Made by a program: the position numbers and the translations under genes
Notes under the pieces: model-generated
Told to the model about the DNA's origin: nothing
The model's input: the letters and a program-made list of their open reading frames with translations, nothing else
Databases searched by the model: none
NCBI GenBank assembly: GCA_001512485.1
Contig: LFRV01000069.1
Location: forward strand, 1-32,865
DNA length: 32,865 bases
Direction: 5' to 3'
DNA from: Clostridiales bacterium DTU069
Lineage (GTDB): Bacteria; Bacillota; Clostridia; DSM-8532
Shown here: piece after piece, positions 8,340 through 17,138 of the stretch
Layout of the letters: each line of letters opens with the position of its first letter
Position numbering within the stretch: the stretch's first letter is position 1

Positions 8340-9077
8340 TCACTTCACCCCGCCGAAACGACGGCTGCGGTTCTGATACTCCAATATCGCGTCATGAAAA
8401 TGCTTTTTTTTAAAATCCGGCCAAAGCACAGGCGTAAAATAAAACTCGGTATAGGCGCACTGCCAGATAAGGAAATTACTCAACCGCATCTCTCCGCTGG
8501 TTCTTATCAGTAAATCGGGATCGGGTATTTCTTCGGTCAGTAGCTTTCTGCCAAAAACATTGTCGGTAATCATATTTTTTTCGATTACGCCGTTTTCAAC
8601 ATCGTCCACTATTTTTTTTACGGCTTGAACTATATCTTGTCTGCCGCCGTAATTCAAAGCGATTATCAAATTCATCCTCTTTTTGTCTATAGTCCTTTGT
8701 TCAACTTTTTGTATCTGTTGAACAATTTCTTCGGAAAGGCCTTGCCTGCTTCCAATAATCCGCACCCGGACATCTTTGTCGCTTGTTTCATTTTCAGCGT
8801 TTTTCAGATATTCAAGGTAAAGACGCATTAACTCGTCTACTTCTTCTTTCGGTCTCGACCAGTTCTCGCTTGAAAATGCAAACACAGTGAGATACTTTAC
8901 CCCTATATCATAAGCCTCTTCTACAATTTCCCTGACGGCCTTTGCTCCTTCACGGTGGCCTACGCTTCTTGACAGGCCGCGTTTTTCTGCCCATCTGCCG
9001 TTCCCGTCCATAATTATCGCAATATGCGCGGGTATTTTATTCAAATCAAATGTTCTTTTCTTTTTTGAAGCAGCCAT
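8340..9077 (-). CDS. uppS: Isoprenyl transferase, undecaprenyl diphosphate synthase
   Basis: A cytosolic cis-prenyltransferase that extends farnesyl diphosphate with isopentenyl diphosphate to the C55 lipid carrier for peptidoglycan and other wall polymers. It has 245 residues. The catalytic Asp24 lies in IIMDGNGRWA (21-30). The FSSENWSRP segment and the C-terminal DLLIRTSGEMRLSNFL and WPDF signatures are present. The ATG has AAGGAGA five bases before it. It appears to be the first gene of the operon. The genes that often come before it in Firmicutes (rpsB, tsf, pyrH, frr) are absent, and hsp20 stands there instead. Confidence 0.97.
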   Translation of the reverse strand: MAASKKKRTFDLNKIPAHIAIIMDGNGRWAEKRGLSRSVGHREGAKAVREIVEEAYDIGVKYLTVFAFSSENWSRPKEEVDELMRLYLEYLKNAENETSDKDVRVRIIGSRQGLSEEIVQQIQKVEQRTIDKKRMNLIIALNYGGRQDIVQAVKKIVDDVENGVIEKNMITDNVFGRKLLTEEIPDPDLLIRTSGEMRLSNFLIWQCAYTEFYFTPVLWPDFKKKHFHDAILEYQNRSRRFGGVK

Positions 9078-9132
9078 ATTATCTCCTTATATGCTTTTTA
9101 TACAGGGATCCATCATCTGCCCTGTTCATAGG

Positions 9133-9162
9133 AGTGTAAAAATTTCTTATATAGTATATCAA
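9133..9162 (-). promoter_or_regulatory. Possible promoter of the uppS operon
   Basis: On the minus strand, TTGATA (9157-9162), an 18-base spacer and TACACT (9133-9138) lie about 55 bases before uppS and directly after the hsp20 terminator. Both boxes are imperfect. The position between a terminator and the first gene of an operon is the main support. Confidence 0.35.
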
Positions 9163-9183
9163 AAAATAAATAGGCGGTCTATG

Positions 9184-9217
9184 AAAAAAAAGACCTGTCG
9201 CATAAAAGGACAGATCT
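9184..9217 (-). terminator. Intrinsic terminator after hsp20
   Basis: In minus-strand RNA, AGATCUGUC pairs with GACAGGUCU (9 bp with one G-U pair) around a nine-base loop, followed by a run of seven or more U. It ends the hsp20 transcript about 45 bases after its stop codon and separates it from the uppS operon. Read on the plus strand it is weaker. Confidence 0.85.
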
Positions 9218-9261
9218 TTTTTCTTCATACATAGAATTATTACAAAGAAATATTATATAAG

Positions 9262-9690
9262 CTACTGTATATTTATTCTTTTTCCTTTAAGTTTTGATGG
9301 TTCCGCCTTTGGAACTGTTATTGACAATATGCCGTCTTTATATTCTGCTGATGCCTGTTCCGTCTTTACTTCCATCGGCAGCGGTATTGTTCTTGAAAAG
9401 CTTCCATAATACCTTTCGGTCCTGTATATGTTCTCATCCTTATATTCCTTGTCTCTTTTTGACTGTCCCGATAATCTTATGGAATCCTCATCGATGTACA
9501 CCTCCAAATCTTCTTTTGATATTCCCGGTATCTCCGCTTTTACTATTACATCTTTTTCGGTTTGATAAACATCGGCTCTGAGAGAGTTCATCCCTCCAAA
9601 AAACCTGAACGGTGAAAAGTCAAAAAAATTGCTTACGTCTTTGCTGAAATTATCCATTTCTCTGAACGGATTCCAAGGTATCAGACTCAT
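9262..9690 (-). CDS. hsp20: Small heat-shock protein, Hsp20/alpha-crystallin family
   Basis: A 142-residue ATP-independent holdase that binds unfolding proteins as large oligomers. A short N-terminal arm (MSLIPWNPFREMD) leads into an alpha-crystallin domain at about residues 36-132, with the conserved A-x-x-x-n-GvL-type segment seen as AEYKDGILSITVPK. The C-terminal tail RINIQ matches the I-x-I type oligomerisation motif. A GGGAGTG site precedes the ATG. No CIRCE element is visible in the short gap to the FHA gene upstream, so heat control, if any, must be by another route. It may be partly co-transcribed with the Tad operon. Confidence 0.95.
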   Translation of the reverse strand: MSLIPWNPFREMDNFSKDVSNFFDFSPFRFFGGMNSLRADVYQTEKDVIVKAEIPGISKEDLEVYIDEDSIRLSGQSKRDKEYKDENIYRTERYYGSFSRTIPLPMEVKTEQASAEYKDGILSITVPKAEPSKLKGKRINIQ

Positions 9691-9748
9691 ATAACCACAC
9701 TCCCATAAATTTATTCAAGTTTATCCTTTCCTGCTAATGTTATTTTAT

Positions 9749-11206
9749 TCATACCGTAAACGTATATACTTCGTTTGCAAACATAATTTTATCCCCGTTT
9801 TTTATCATTGTTTCGGTATTGCATACTATTCTTTCGTCGTTTACAAACGTACCGTTTACCGAATTTAGGTCTATTATGTAATACTCTTCGCCCTTTTTTA
9901 CTATCTCGGCGTGAATTTTACCAACAGCCCTGTTATCGATAACATAGTCTACGCTTCCTTGAAGCCGCCCTATAAGAATAGAGTTTTTATCAATAATTAT
10001 TTTATTCATCGGGTTTGAAAGGCTTTGAAGAAAAGGAACGTTTCCTGTTCTTTTCCCGAGTATCACGGTATTGAAGCAGCCGGAATTGTCAATTTCGGAA
10101 CGATAGAGTCTGCCGGTCTTTTCGTTTGCGATGTATTTTTTCATTGGTTTTTCAGGCATTTCACAGCCTGTTTTGCTGTCGTTTTGTGCCATAGTTGCTG
10201 CAGACTCGTTGTCCGAAAGCCTGTTTTGTTTGAAACCCGATATTTTTGGAACTATTTTTATCGACTGGTTTACGTAACGTTTATTATTTGATGACTTGTC
10301 TGATGTGTTTTGTATTTTCTTATCTTTCGAAAACAATCTCGTAACCGCAAAGTAATTTACTGCCGCGGTGACAAGAACTATACCTAAAAACTTGCTGACG
10401 GCATCATCGTTCTTTCCAAATGCAAAGCTCAATATCAATACCGCAGCCATAATCGCATTCAAAAACGCCGTAATCAGGTATGAAGACAACGGGTATTTAA
10501 GCTCTATGGCGGTACGACGGTTTGTATCCGGCGTTTTTATTCTGTCGTTTCTTTCTTTTACGGCATATTGCGACTGTCTGAAAACTGTTTCCTCTTTAAC
10601 GGGCTTCATGACAGGCTCCTCCTTTTTGCCTGTTTCGTCTGTAATAATTGTCTTAGCCAGTATTTCAGCGTTGAATGTTTCAAGCTTCAGAACATCCAGA
10701 AGCCTTTTAAGCAGATTTCCCGAAGATTCGTCCATAAGATTTATATCATCAATTATCAACTTTTTTAAAAATTGCCTGAAACTGTCCGGTTCACTTTCGC
10801 ATGCCGGAATGGGAATATACAAAAAATATAGCTTCATCGTCAGCGGGTCACAAAATATATAAGATTTATCGAATACCGCAAACGAAATATCAAGTAAAAA
10901 ATCTTTCAGTTCATTGGGCAGCCTGGCAAACTGCATAACAATATATTCAAACTCTTCAGCATTAATTCTCCTGTGTTTCAAAACACGTTCGATTGGTATT
11001 TTGGATGTGATTTCATAATAAAGCCTTAGTTCTTCATTAAATCTCTGAACGGTAAGCGGGATCAATGGCTCGATATTATTTCTCTCCAGCATTTCCAACT
11101 GGTAGTGTTTTATTTCACTGTAAACTGGGACAGACACGACCAGATAACTCTTCTCTCCGTCAAACATATACTCTTTTTTTAGTTTGCCAAGTCCATTCAT
11201 TCTCAA
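9749..11206 (-). CDS. FHA-domain membrane protein with N-terminal DUF6382-like region, Tad-operon associated
   Basis: A 485-residue protein in three parts. Residues 1 to about 180 resemble the DUF6382 region often found before FHA domains in Clostridia. Two membrane helices follow at about 241-263 and 271-290. A C-terminal FHA domain at about 410-485 shows the conserved GR (ILIGRLQ), H (GKIHAEI) and N (LNSVNGTFVN) residues that bind phosphothreonine. The FHA domain would face the cytoplasm, and its phosphorylated partner is unknown. It is the last gene of the Tad operon, 42 bases after the prepilin peptidase, which suggests a part in assembly or signalling of that system. The ATG has GGAGG nine bases before it. 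Confidence 0.85.
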   Translation of the reverse strand: MRMNGLGKLKKEYMFDGEKSYLVVSVPVYSEIKHYQLEMLERNNIEPLIPLTVQRFNEELRLYYEITSKIPIERVLKHRRINAEEFEYIVMQFARLPNELKDFLLDISFAVFDKSYIFCDPLTMKLYFLYIPIPACESEPDSFRQFLKKLIIDDINLMDESSGNLLKRLLDVLKLETFNAEILAKTIITDETGKKEEPVMKPVKEETVFRQSQYAVKERNDRIKTPDTNRRTAIELKYPLSSYLITAFLNAIMAAVLILSFAFGKNDDAVSKFLGIVLVTAAVNYFAVTRLFSKDKKIQNTSDKSSNNKRYVNQSIKIVPKISGFKQNRLSDNESAATMAQNDSKTGCEMPEKPMKKYIANEKTGRLYRSEIDNSGCFNTVILGKRTGNVPFLQSLSNPMNKIIIDKNSILIGRLQGSVDYVIDNRAVGKIHAEIVKKGEEYYIIDLNSVNGTFVNDERIVCNTETMIKNGDKIMFANEVYTFTV

Positions 11207-11248
11207 ATTCCTCCATTCAATCAGGCTAAAAGCGTAAAAAAGGAACCG

Positions 11249-11782
11249 CTAACGCAGAAGACACCGTATTATGAAAGCAACCGCAATGCACGGTGCCAAT
11301 GGAACAACCGCATCTTTAAACTTACACATTTTTATTGATAGAATAACTCCTAAAACTGATGAAAGTAAGAATGTTAAAAACAAAAAGCCGAGTATTTCTT
11401 GAACCGACAGCATCATAACAGAAGAGCCAAGCAGCAGCGCATCTCCCGTTCCGATTATTCCCCTGCCCGCCAAACTCACGGCTAACAATAGCACTGTTAT
11501 TACAACCGCCGCAATTAAAGCGGCAATATCCCATAGATAAATCACCGAATATATTAAAGCCAAACTTATCATGCCGGCACAGACAGAAAGCGGAATTTCG
11601 TTTGTCCGTATATCGTATATCGCCGCAGCGATAAGGAATACAAACGCATATGATCTTTGAACAACCCTTGACTTCAATGGCACCAATGAAACTAAAAGCG
11701 TATACGAAAGTATCAGCGCAATAAATAATATAATCTGTATAACAGCGGTTTTACCCGTCATTTTCAGTGTCTTCTTTTCCAT
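11249..11782 (-). CDS. tadV: Prepilin peptidase, TadV/CpaA-like (A24 aspartic protease)
   Basis: A polytopic membrane protease expected to cut the leader of the Flp pilin and the TadE-like pseudopilins. From the chosen start it has 177 residues and about six membrane helices. The two catalytic aspartates are visible: Asp57 in AAIYDIRTNEIP and Asp114 in GTGDALLLG (the GxGD motif). The start at 11782 has GGAGA about nine bases upstream and overlaps the preceding gene by 32 bases. An ATG at 11761 and an upstream ATG at 11902 are less likely. The N-terminal methylation domain of the long PilD type is absent, as usual for TadV. Confidence 0.88.
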   Translation of the reverse strand: MEKKTLKMTGKTAVIQIILFIALILSYTLLVSLVPLKSRVVQRSYAFVFLIAAAIYDIRTNEIPLSVCAGMISLALIYSVIYLWDIAALIAAVVITVLLLAVSLAGRGIIGTGDALLLGSSVMMLSVQEILGFLFLTFLLSSVLGVILSIKMCKFKDAVVPLAPCIAVAFIIRCLLR

Positions 11783-13130
11783 TAGCATATTCTCCGTATT
11801 TTTGTTCGTAATATAGTTCAATACCAAACCCGGAACAATATTTTGAGCATTCCTCAAACGCTTCGTGGAATGCTTCGGGCAAGCTGCTGTTTTCCGGAAC
11901 AATTACATATACCACCCTTTTTAAAACGGTATTTTTCGGCGTTATATCAATAACAAAACCGTTTTTTTCTCCCCCGCTGAAATTATGTAGCTTATCGATA
12001 AGGTTTTTTATTTTTCCGATAATTACGTTTTTTGTCTTGTAACTGCTTAAGAAAGGATTAAGGGATATCATTGAATATATTTTTTCTATTTCGTTACCAT
12101 GCCCATATTTAACGGCGTCGACAACCGGGAAAAAATGCGGGGTGACCTTTCCGTTCTCCCCAAACGGTTTTATCAATTCCGCGGCAAACCGCTTTTCTAT
12201 TTCGATGCCGCGGTTCATATGCTGAATTCTTGGATCTGTATTTATATCATTATTCCATAAACTCTCGTCGTCCGTATCTTCATGCGTTCGGATCCTGTCC
12301 GAACCCGATGTCCACGCAAGCACGCATGAGCGGTTTCTAAGGCGCACTTCCGGCACTATCGCAAAACCGGTCACCGGTTTTACCGTATACTCTACCACGA
12401 GATCTATCGTCTGTTTATCGTCAAGGAACGACGAACGTGAAAAATCCAATCCGTTAATGCCGCCTTTTATTCCGAGGTTCTTTTCCAAATCACTTACCGT
12501 TATTGAAAGAGAATTTGACAGTTTTTCCTTCATTATGCTTTTTGAAACAATAGAAAACAATTCGGTTTTTGACCCGCTAAACAATTTGTCTGACAGCGCA
12601 AGCGCAATAATCCGCAGCTCTCCCATCGGATCCGTAAGTACTTTCTCAATCTGAGCTGACAAATCATCGTAAGAATTGCCGATATTCTGAATATTATCGA
12701 CTAAGCCGATTAATGCATTGATATCGTTTTCCTGTCCGGTAAACGATATATCCCCCGTAATGCTTTGAATGGTCCCGTAAAAGGTGTTTATAACGTTTTG
12801 CTGTTTGAAAAACTCATTTTTTGCATTTTCAATATCGTCGATTATTTCGTCATGTCCTTCCTGCAGCCCCAATACGGTATAAAGGTAACTATACTGCGAC
12901 AAATCTGCGGCAACCTGGTTCAATGCATACTGTACACGATCATATGTACCGGCAATACGAATTATTGACAGTATTGAAATAAACACGATGATAATAACCG
13001 GAAGGATTACCGCTGCTTCCACTGTCGCGCTTCCGCGGCTTGCTTTCAATGCTTTGACGGTATTTATAGTTCCGGCGTTACAGCGCTTTTGATTATGGAA
13101 ACTAAGATTTTTCAATACCCGTACCCCCAC
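11751..13130 (-). CDS. TadE-like pseudopilin with large extracytoplasmic domain
   Basis: A 459-residue protein with a class III prepilin-like N-terminus: SRG-SATVEAAVILP, where cleavage after Gly would place Glu at +5, followed by one hydrophobic helix. The remaining ~390 residues have no recognised domain. Members of this family are thought to be minor subunits of Tad pili. The start is uncertain: a GTG at 13130, or a TTG at 13115 that overlaps the TGA of the previous gene (TTGA) and has GGGGG eight bases before it. Either start keeps the prepilin motif. It overlaps both neighbours, which indicates translational coupling. Confidence 0.8.
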   Translation of the reverse strand: MGVRVLKNLSFHNQKRCNAGTINTVKALKASRGSATVEAAVILPVIIIVFISILSIIRIAGTYDRVQYALNQVAADLSQYSYLYTVLGLQEGHDEIIDDIENAKNEFFKQQNVINTFYGTIQSITGDISFTGQENDINALIGLVDNIQNIGNSYDDLSAQIEKVLTDPMGELRIIALALSDKLFSGSKTELFSIVSKSIMKEKLSNSLSITVSDLEKNLGIKGGINGLDFSRSSFLDDKQTIDLVVEYTVKPVTGFAIVPEVRLRNRSCVLAWTSGSDRIRTHEDTDDESLWNNDINTDPRIQHMNRGIEIEKRFAAELIKPFGENGKVTPHFFPVVDAVKYGHGNEIEKIYSMISLNPFLSSYKTKNVIIGKIKNLIDKLHNFSGGEKNGFVIDITPKNTVLKRVVYVIVPENSSLPEAFHEAFEECSKYCSGFGIELYYEQKYGEYANGKEDTENDG

Positions 13131-16100
13131 TGTATCTTAATTTGCCCTTCGTCTTTATTGACAGAAATTCCGGGTACAAAAAAATATTTAAACGAAATAT
13201 CGGCTTCAACCAATAAAAACGTGTTGTAATTGGACAGAATAAAATCCGGGTTATTAAGTGTCTTCTGCATATTTAGCTGCATAAGATCGGCAATTCTTAA
13301 AAGTTTGATTTTCTGCGGCACGACAAACAGCAGCAGCCTTAAATAGTCCAGATAATCAAACGATACAACCGATCCAAGCACTTGTTCTTTCACGCCGGCA
13401 TCCCTGATTTTGCTGCCAAGCTCATCCGCCTTGTCGGCCAGCAATCCGCCGCTGTGGTTAATAATGTCGTCCAGTTCTACTTTAAGCCGGTTTACAAAGT
13501 TCTTATACGCATTACATTCGAATAGAAAATCAACAATCTTTTTAGTTAAGCTTTTCTTATATTCTTCTAATTTCAATACTGACCAGTTTACGACCTCCGA
13601 TTTAACCGATTCGAAATGATCTCTTACGGTTTTGATTATCCACTCTTTTAAAGCCTGCATGTCGCCGAAATCACCGGGTACATTAATGCCTGAAATATCC
13701 GGCTCTGTTTTTCGGCCATCACCTTTATCCGGTTCCGTGAACATTTGCTCAACAGGCAGAAACGCTTCATTTACCGCACCGTATACAAGGTTCTCAACAG
13801 CGGTTCTTAACGCGTCTTCTCCTTTGTCGATAAGCTCGTTCTTTGTTTGTTTAAGCCAATCGGACGACTCATTTATTATTTCTTCCGCAATGTTAGAAAA
13901 TATGGATTTCAGATCGAGCTTCCACGTGTTTTTCGTTTTATATACGGGCACAGGTTCATCTTTATTTATTCCTTTAACGTCAAGCCATGATTCGCCTGCC
14001 GCCCAGCCAATGAGAATTAAATTTTTAACGATAGGTACGCCAAAAGCCGACCATCCGGCAATAATATTCGCGGCTGTCAGCGCAGCGGCTGTTTTTTCGG
14101 TATCGGTATATATGTGGATTAAATTCAGTCCCATGCGTATTCCAAATATCGAGGACCTTGCGAGTAGTATATTTGTTTTCTCTTTTTTCGCGCCGAATAT
14201 TATGTATTCAACTTCGCCTTTTTCATAAAAGCTTTCTTTAGGGAATCCTGCAGCACTTATGCCTGTTGTTTTCGCGGTTTCGATATTTGCGTTTTTGAAC
14301 GCACTCACAATGTACTCATTTACATACAGCGATTTTACCAGCTCGTCGCCCGCCGAGGCCAATAGTTTTCCTATTCTTGACGCCAAATTTCCGTTTTCGT
14401 TTAATGCGCTTCCGTATTTCTCTTCGACATCTTTATTTTTGTTTTGCCCGTTTGCCGGCTGATAGTCATCTTCCGGCTCTTCACTTATATAATCGCTGTT
14501 TTTTACATTTATATATCTTCCATTCTTATCCCTGTATGACGGCAGTTTTTGAAATAATTCTTCGAGGCTCTTATCCGATAATCTTGTATCGTCACCGTTA
14601 AAATGATCCTCCTCTTTATTGTTTTCTTCTTCGTTTTTTCGTAGGTTTTGTTTCAGCTTTTTCTGGTAACCCTTATCCCTGCTGTTATCAACATAGATAT
14701 CCTCGTTAAAAACCGTGTTGCACCACTTATTAAATTCATTTTTTTCTTTTTGGTTAACAGCGGGTTCCAATGAATATACGGGCTTTTTATATGAACCGGC
14801 GGCGGTCTGAAGCGGGCTTTGAACAGGTTCTGTTATATTCCTGATTTCAATGCCGAAGGTTTTTCTCTCAAAATTTATGCATTCATCCTCCATGCTGTTT
14901 TTTGTTTTCCGGATAAACGCATGCAGTTCATCAATGATTTGACTAATCCCGGATTTACATTCGTCTATTTTTGCTTTTGCCGCTTTAAGAACGACAAGGT
15001 TGTGGTCAATTTCAGTGCATATTTTATGTATAACATCCGGATCGGCATTTATAACGAGCTTATTTATTTCGGTTTTTATTCGCATCAGGAATGCATTGTC
15101 GGACTCCGCGGATTGCCTTTTTATTTCTTCTTCTATTTCAATCCTAATTTTTTCAGCAGCTTCGCACCCTTTTTCAATTTGATCCGCAAGTTCGACGGCC
15201 TTATTATGGTAATTAATAAATCTTGCGACAAAACTTCCAAGGGACGATACACTCAAATAAATCGCATCGGCATTGTCCTCAATTTTGCCCAATAAACCCA
15301 TGCAGATACCGGCCTTATTTTTCAGCAAATCCTTTTCATTTCTGATGTATGATTTTTTAAGAGTTATTTCATTTTTTAATGCAGATATTCTATCACCCAA
15401 TTCTTTTATGTAATCATCTATGCCTTCTTCTTCACTGGTTTCGCACCGGGCTATTTCCTTCTTAAGTTCCCGCACTTCGCTTTCAAGTCTTCTTATATCG
15501 TTTTGGGCATCATTTATATTCTCCGAAATATCTAACATTGAGTTCCAGTTGGTATCCAGTTCCGAACCCGGCTTTTCCAGCATTTGTATATCATTTGCAT
15601 ACTCCGATATTTTATGAAGTTGATCCATAATGTCTTCCGGCAGCTTCCCACCGTATGAAAAACCGCTGATTCGCTCGGTAAGCAGCAAATGGAGATAAAC
15701 CTGTTCCTCACGAATTTTCTGCAGTTTTTTCTCCAGATCCATTTTTTTGTTTAGCACGCCCGACTGTGCCATGCATGTTTTTAATGCTTTCAATTTCTCA
15801 AGAAAATTACCGATTGCGGCGATCGGAGCCCGGTATTTCATAAACTGTGTTATCTGCTGCTCAAGAACATAATCTTCGGTCAGGTTGAAAAAAGGCGTTA
15901 CCGTCACATTCTTAACCTGAAAACCGTATAGATCGACAAAACCGGGCAAATATGCATTATCCACCGAGAGGTTGTTTTCCAGAAGTTCAAGTATTAAAGC
16001 TTCCAATTCCTCCTGCCCGTAGCCTATTGACATAAAACCGTATTGTTCTTTAAGCGGAGCATGATACTGCGTAAGAGCGGACTGCACCGATAGCTGCATG

Positions 16101-16222
16101 GCGGCCTGGGCATGCCTTTTTGCAATTTTCAGCCGCGACGCGTCGACGATTATTCCCGTAAACGCAATCAGCGCGGATAATACTATACTCATAAAAACGG
16201 TAATACTGCCCTTTAACCTCAT
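13112..16222 (-). CDS. DUF5702-type protein of the Tad operon (large, single N-terminal anchor)
   Basis: A 1036-residue protein anchored by one N-terminal helix (SITVFMSIVLSALIAFTGII, residues 6-25) and otherwise predicted to be outside the membrane. Residues 27 to 65 (VDASRLKIAKRHAQAAMQLS and on) match what I know of the DUF5702 family of clostridial Tad clusters. The region from about 150 to 470 is rich in Glu, Lys and Leu heptads and looks like long coiled coil. Residues 530-620 are polar and probably flexible. Its role is unknown. By place and size it could be a TadG-like surface or scaffold subunit. The N-terminus imitates a prepilin leader (KG-SITVF) but has Phe where the pilins carry Glu at +5. 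Confidence 0.8.
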   Translation of the reverse strand: MRLKGSITVFMSIVLSALIAFTGIIVDASRLKIAKRHAQAAMQLSVQSALTQYHAPLKEQYGFMSIGYGQEELEALILELLENNLSVDNAYLPGFVDLYGFQVKNVTVTPFFNLTEDYVLEQQITQFMKYRAPIAAIGNFLEKLKALKTCMAQSGVLNKKMDLEKKLQKIREEQVYLHLLLTERISGFSYGGKLPEDIMDQLHKISEYANDIQMLEKPGSELDTNWNSMLDISENINDAQNDIRRLESEVRELKKEIARCETSEEEGIDDYIKELGDRISALKNEITLKKSYIRNEKDLLKNKAGICMGLLGKIEDNADAIYLSVSSLGSFVARFINYHNKAVELADQIEKGCEAAEKIRIEIEEEIKRQSAESDNAFLMRIKTEINKLVINADPDVIHKICTEIDHNLVVLKAAKAKIDECKSGISQIIDELHAFIRKTKNSMEDECINFERKTFGIEIRNITEPVQSPLQTAAGSYKKPVYSLEPAVNQKEKNEFNKWCNTVFNEDIYVDNSRDKGYQKKLKQNLRKNEEENNKEEDHFNGDDTRLSDKSLEELFQKLPSYRDKNGRYINVKNSDYISEEPEDDYQPANGQNKNKDVEEKYGSALNENGNLASRIGKLLASAGDELVKSLYVNEYIVSAFKNANIETAKTTGISAAGFPKESFYEKGEVEYIIFGAKKEKTNILLARSSIFGIRMGLNLIHIYTDTEKTAAALTAANIIAGWSAFGVPIVKNLILIGWAAGESWLDVKGINKDEPVPVYKTKNTWKLDLKSIFSNIAEEIINESSDWLKQTKNELIDKGEDALRTAVENLVYGAVNEAFLPVEQMFTEPDKGDGRKTEPDISGINVPGDFGDMQALKEWIIKTVRDHFESVKSEVVNWSVLKLEEYKKSLTKKIVDFLFECNAYKNFVNRLKVELDDIINHSGGLLADKADELGSKIRDAGVKEQVLGSVVSFDYLDYLRLLLFVVPQKIKLLRIADLMQLNMQKTLNNPDFILSNYNTFLLVEADISFKYFFVPGISVNKDEGQIKIQWGYGY

Positions 16223-16267
16223 TTCAGGTCACCAATACCCTTTAAGTATGGAAATAATATTCTGTTT

Positions 16268-16915
16268 CTAATAGTTTGTTATCTTTTCAAGTGATTGAAC
16301 AAGGGGTCCTAACAATCTTTCCACCCAGTCTTTTGCCTGTGTTTCATTATATATTTGAAACAAATAATCAACATTGTGGATGAATTCTTTAGGATCGTTC
16401 ACTGTTGTTTCATAATGCGTTTCAAGTACGATTTCGTCCGGAAAACCAATGAATTGAAGCAGTTTCCCGCAAGGTGAAGGATAAACTGCCCAAGCGTGTA
16501 TTTCTATTTTCTGAGTGATAACATAATTTGTAAACTCAACTTTGGTTTTTATTTCGTCTTTTGGTTTAATTATGCTTGATTTATGCAGCATTCGATTGAT
16601 CTCGTTTTCCAAAGCGTTTTTTTTGGCGTCCGCGCCGGAAGAAATGTGCCAGTACAAACCTTCGCTTTTATAAGCGTCTTTGCCTGTTATTCCTTTTTCG
16701 GCAGTTATCCGGCTCATGTCATATCCCCAAAGCATAGCCCAATTTTGGATACTCTCACCCACTACGGCTTGAAATAAGGCTTGCTGGTAATACAGAAGAC
16801 CAATTTGAATAATTATGACAACACATAATATAACAATAGGAAAAACAAGCACATACTCCACGGTTACTGCGCCTTTTGTCGCCGTACCCGCGTTACGTTT
16901 CTTATATCCGAACAT
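16268..16915 (-). CDS. tadE: TadE family pseudopilin
   Basis: A 215-residue protein with the prepilin-like start TKG-AVTVEYVLVFP (Glu at +5) and a single hydrophobic helix, followed by a soluble domain of about 150 residues. TadE proteins are minor pilins needed for Flp pilus assembly. I chose the ATG at 16915 because GTGAGG lies six bases upstream. The alternative GTG at 16927, overlapping the flp stop codon, has no ribosome site. It sits directly after the major pilin gene, with an eight-base gap. Confidence 0.85.
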   Translation of the reverse strand: MFGYKKRNAGTATKGAVTVEYVLVFPIVILCVVIIIQIGLLYYQQALFQAVVGESIQNWAMLWGYDMSRITAEKGITGKDAYKSEGLYWHISSGADAKKNALENEINRMLHKSSIIKPKDEIKTKVEFTNYVITQKIEIHAWAVYPSPCGKLLQFIGFPDEIVLETHYETTVNDPKEFIHNVDYLFQIYNETQAKDWVERLLGPLVQSLEKITNY

Positions 16916-16923
16916 TATTTGCC

Positions 16924-17112
16924 TCACGGAGCCGGAGATATTGTGAATGCCGATGCATCCAGTATGTTATCTAATATTGTTTTGACAAACGTAGTTATCT
17001 GATCCTTGAATATAAGAGCCAAACCGATTGCAATTGCGACCAATATAACTATCTCCACAGTATTCAGCCCTTTTGTGTCTTTAATAAACTTTCGGACTAA
17101 TTTAGTTAACAT
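16924..17112 (-). CDS. flp: Flp-type (type IVb) pilin, major subunit
   Basis: A 62-residue prepilin. The 15-residue positively charged leader ends in TKG, and the mature part starts LNTVEIVILVAIAIGLALIF. Cleavage after Gly15 would put Glu20 at +5, the hallmark of type IV prepilins processed by TadV. The protein ends shortly after the helix, as typical for Flp pilins (Flp1-like). The ATG follows GGAGAAGCAGGT. Its place between tadC and tadE fits the major pilus subunit. Confidence 0.92.
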   Translation of the reverse strand: MLTKLVRKFIKDTKGLNTVEIVILVAIAIGLALIFKDQITTFVKTILDNILDASAFTISPAP

Positions 17113-17138
17113 ACCTGCTTCTCCTTCCTGTTCTATTT

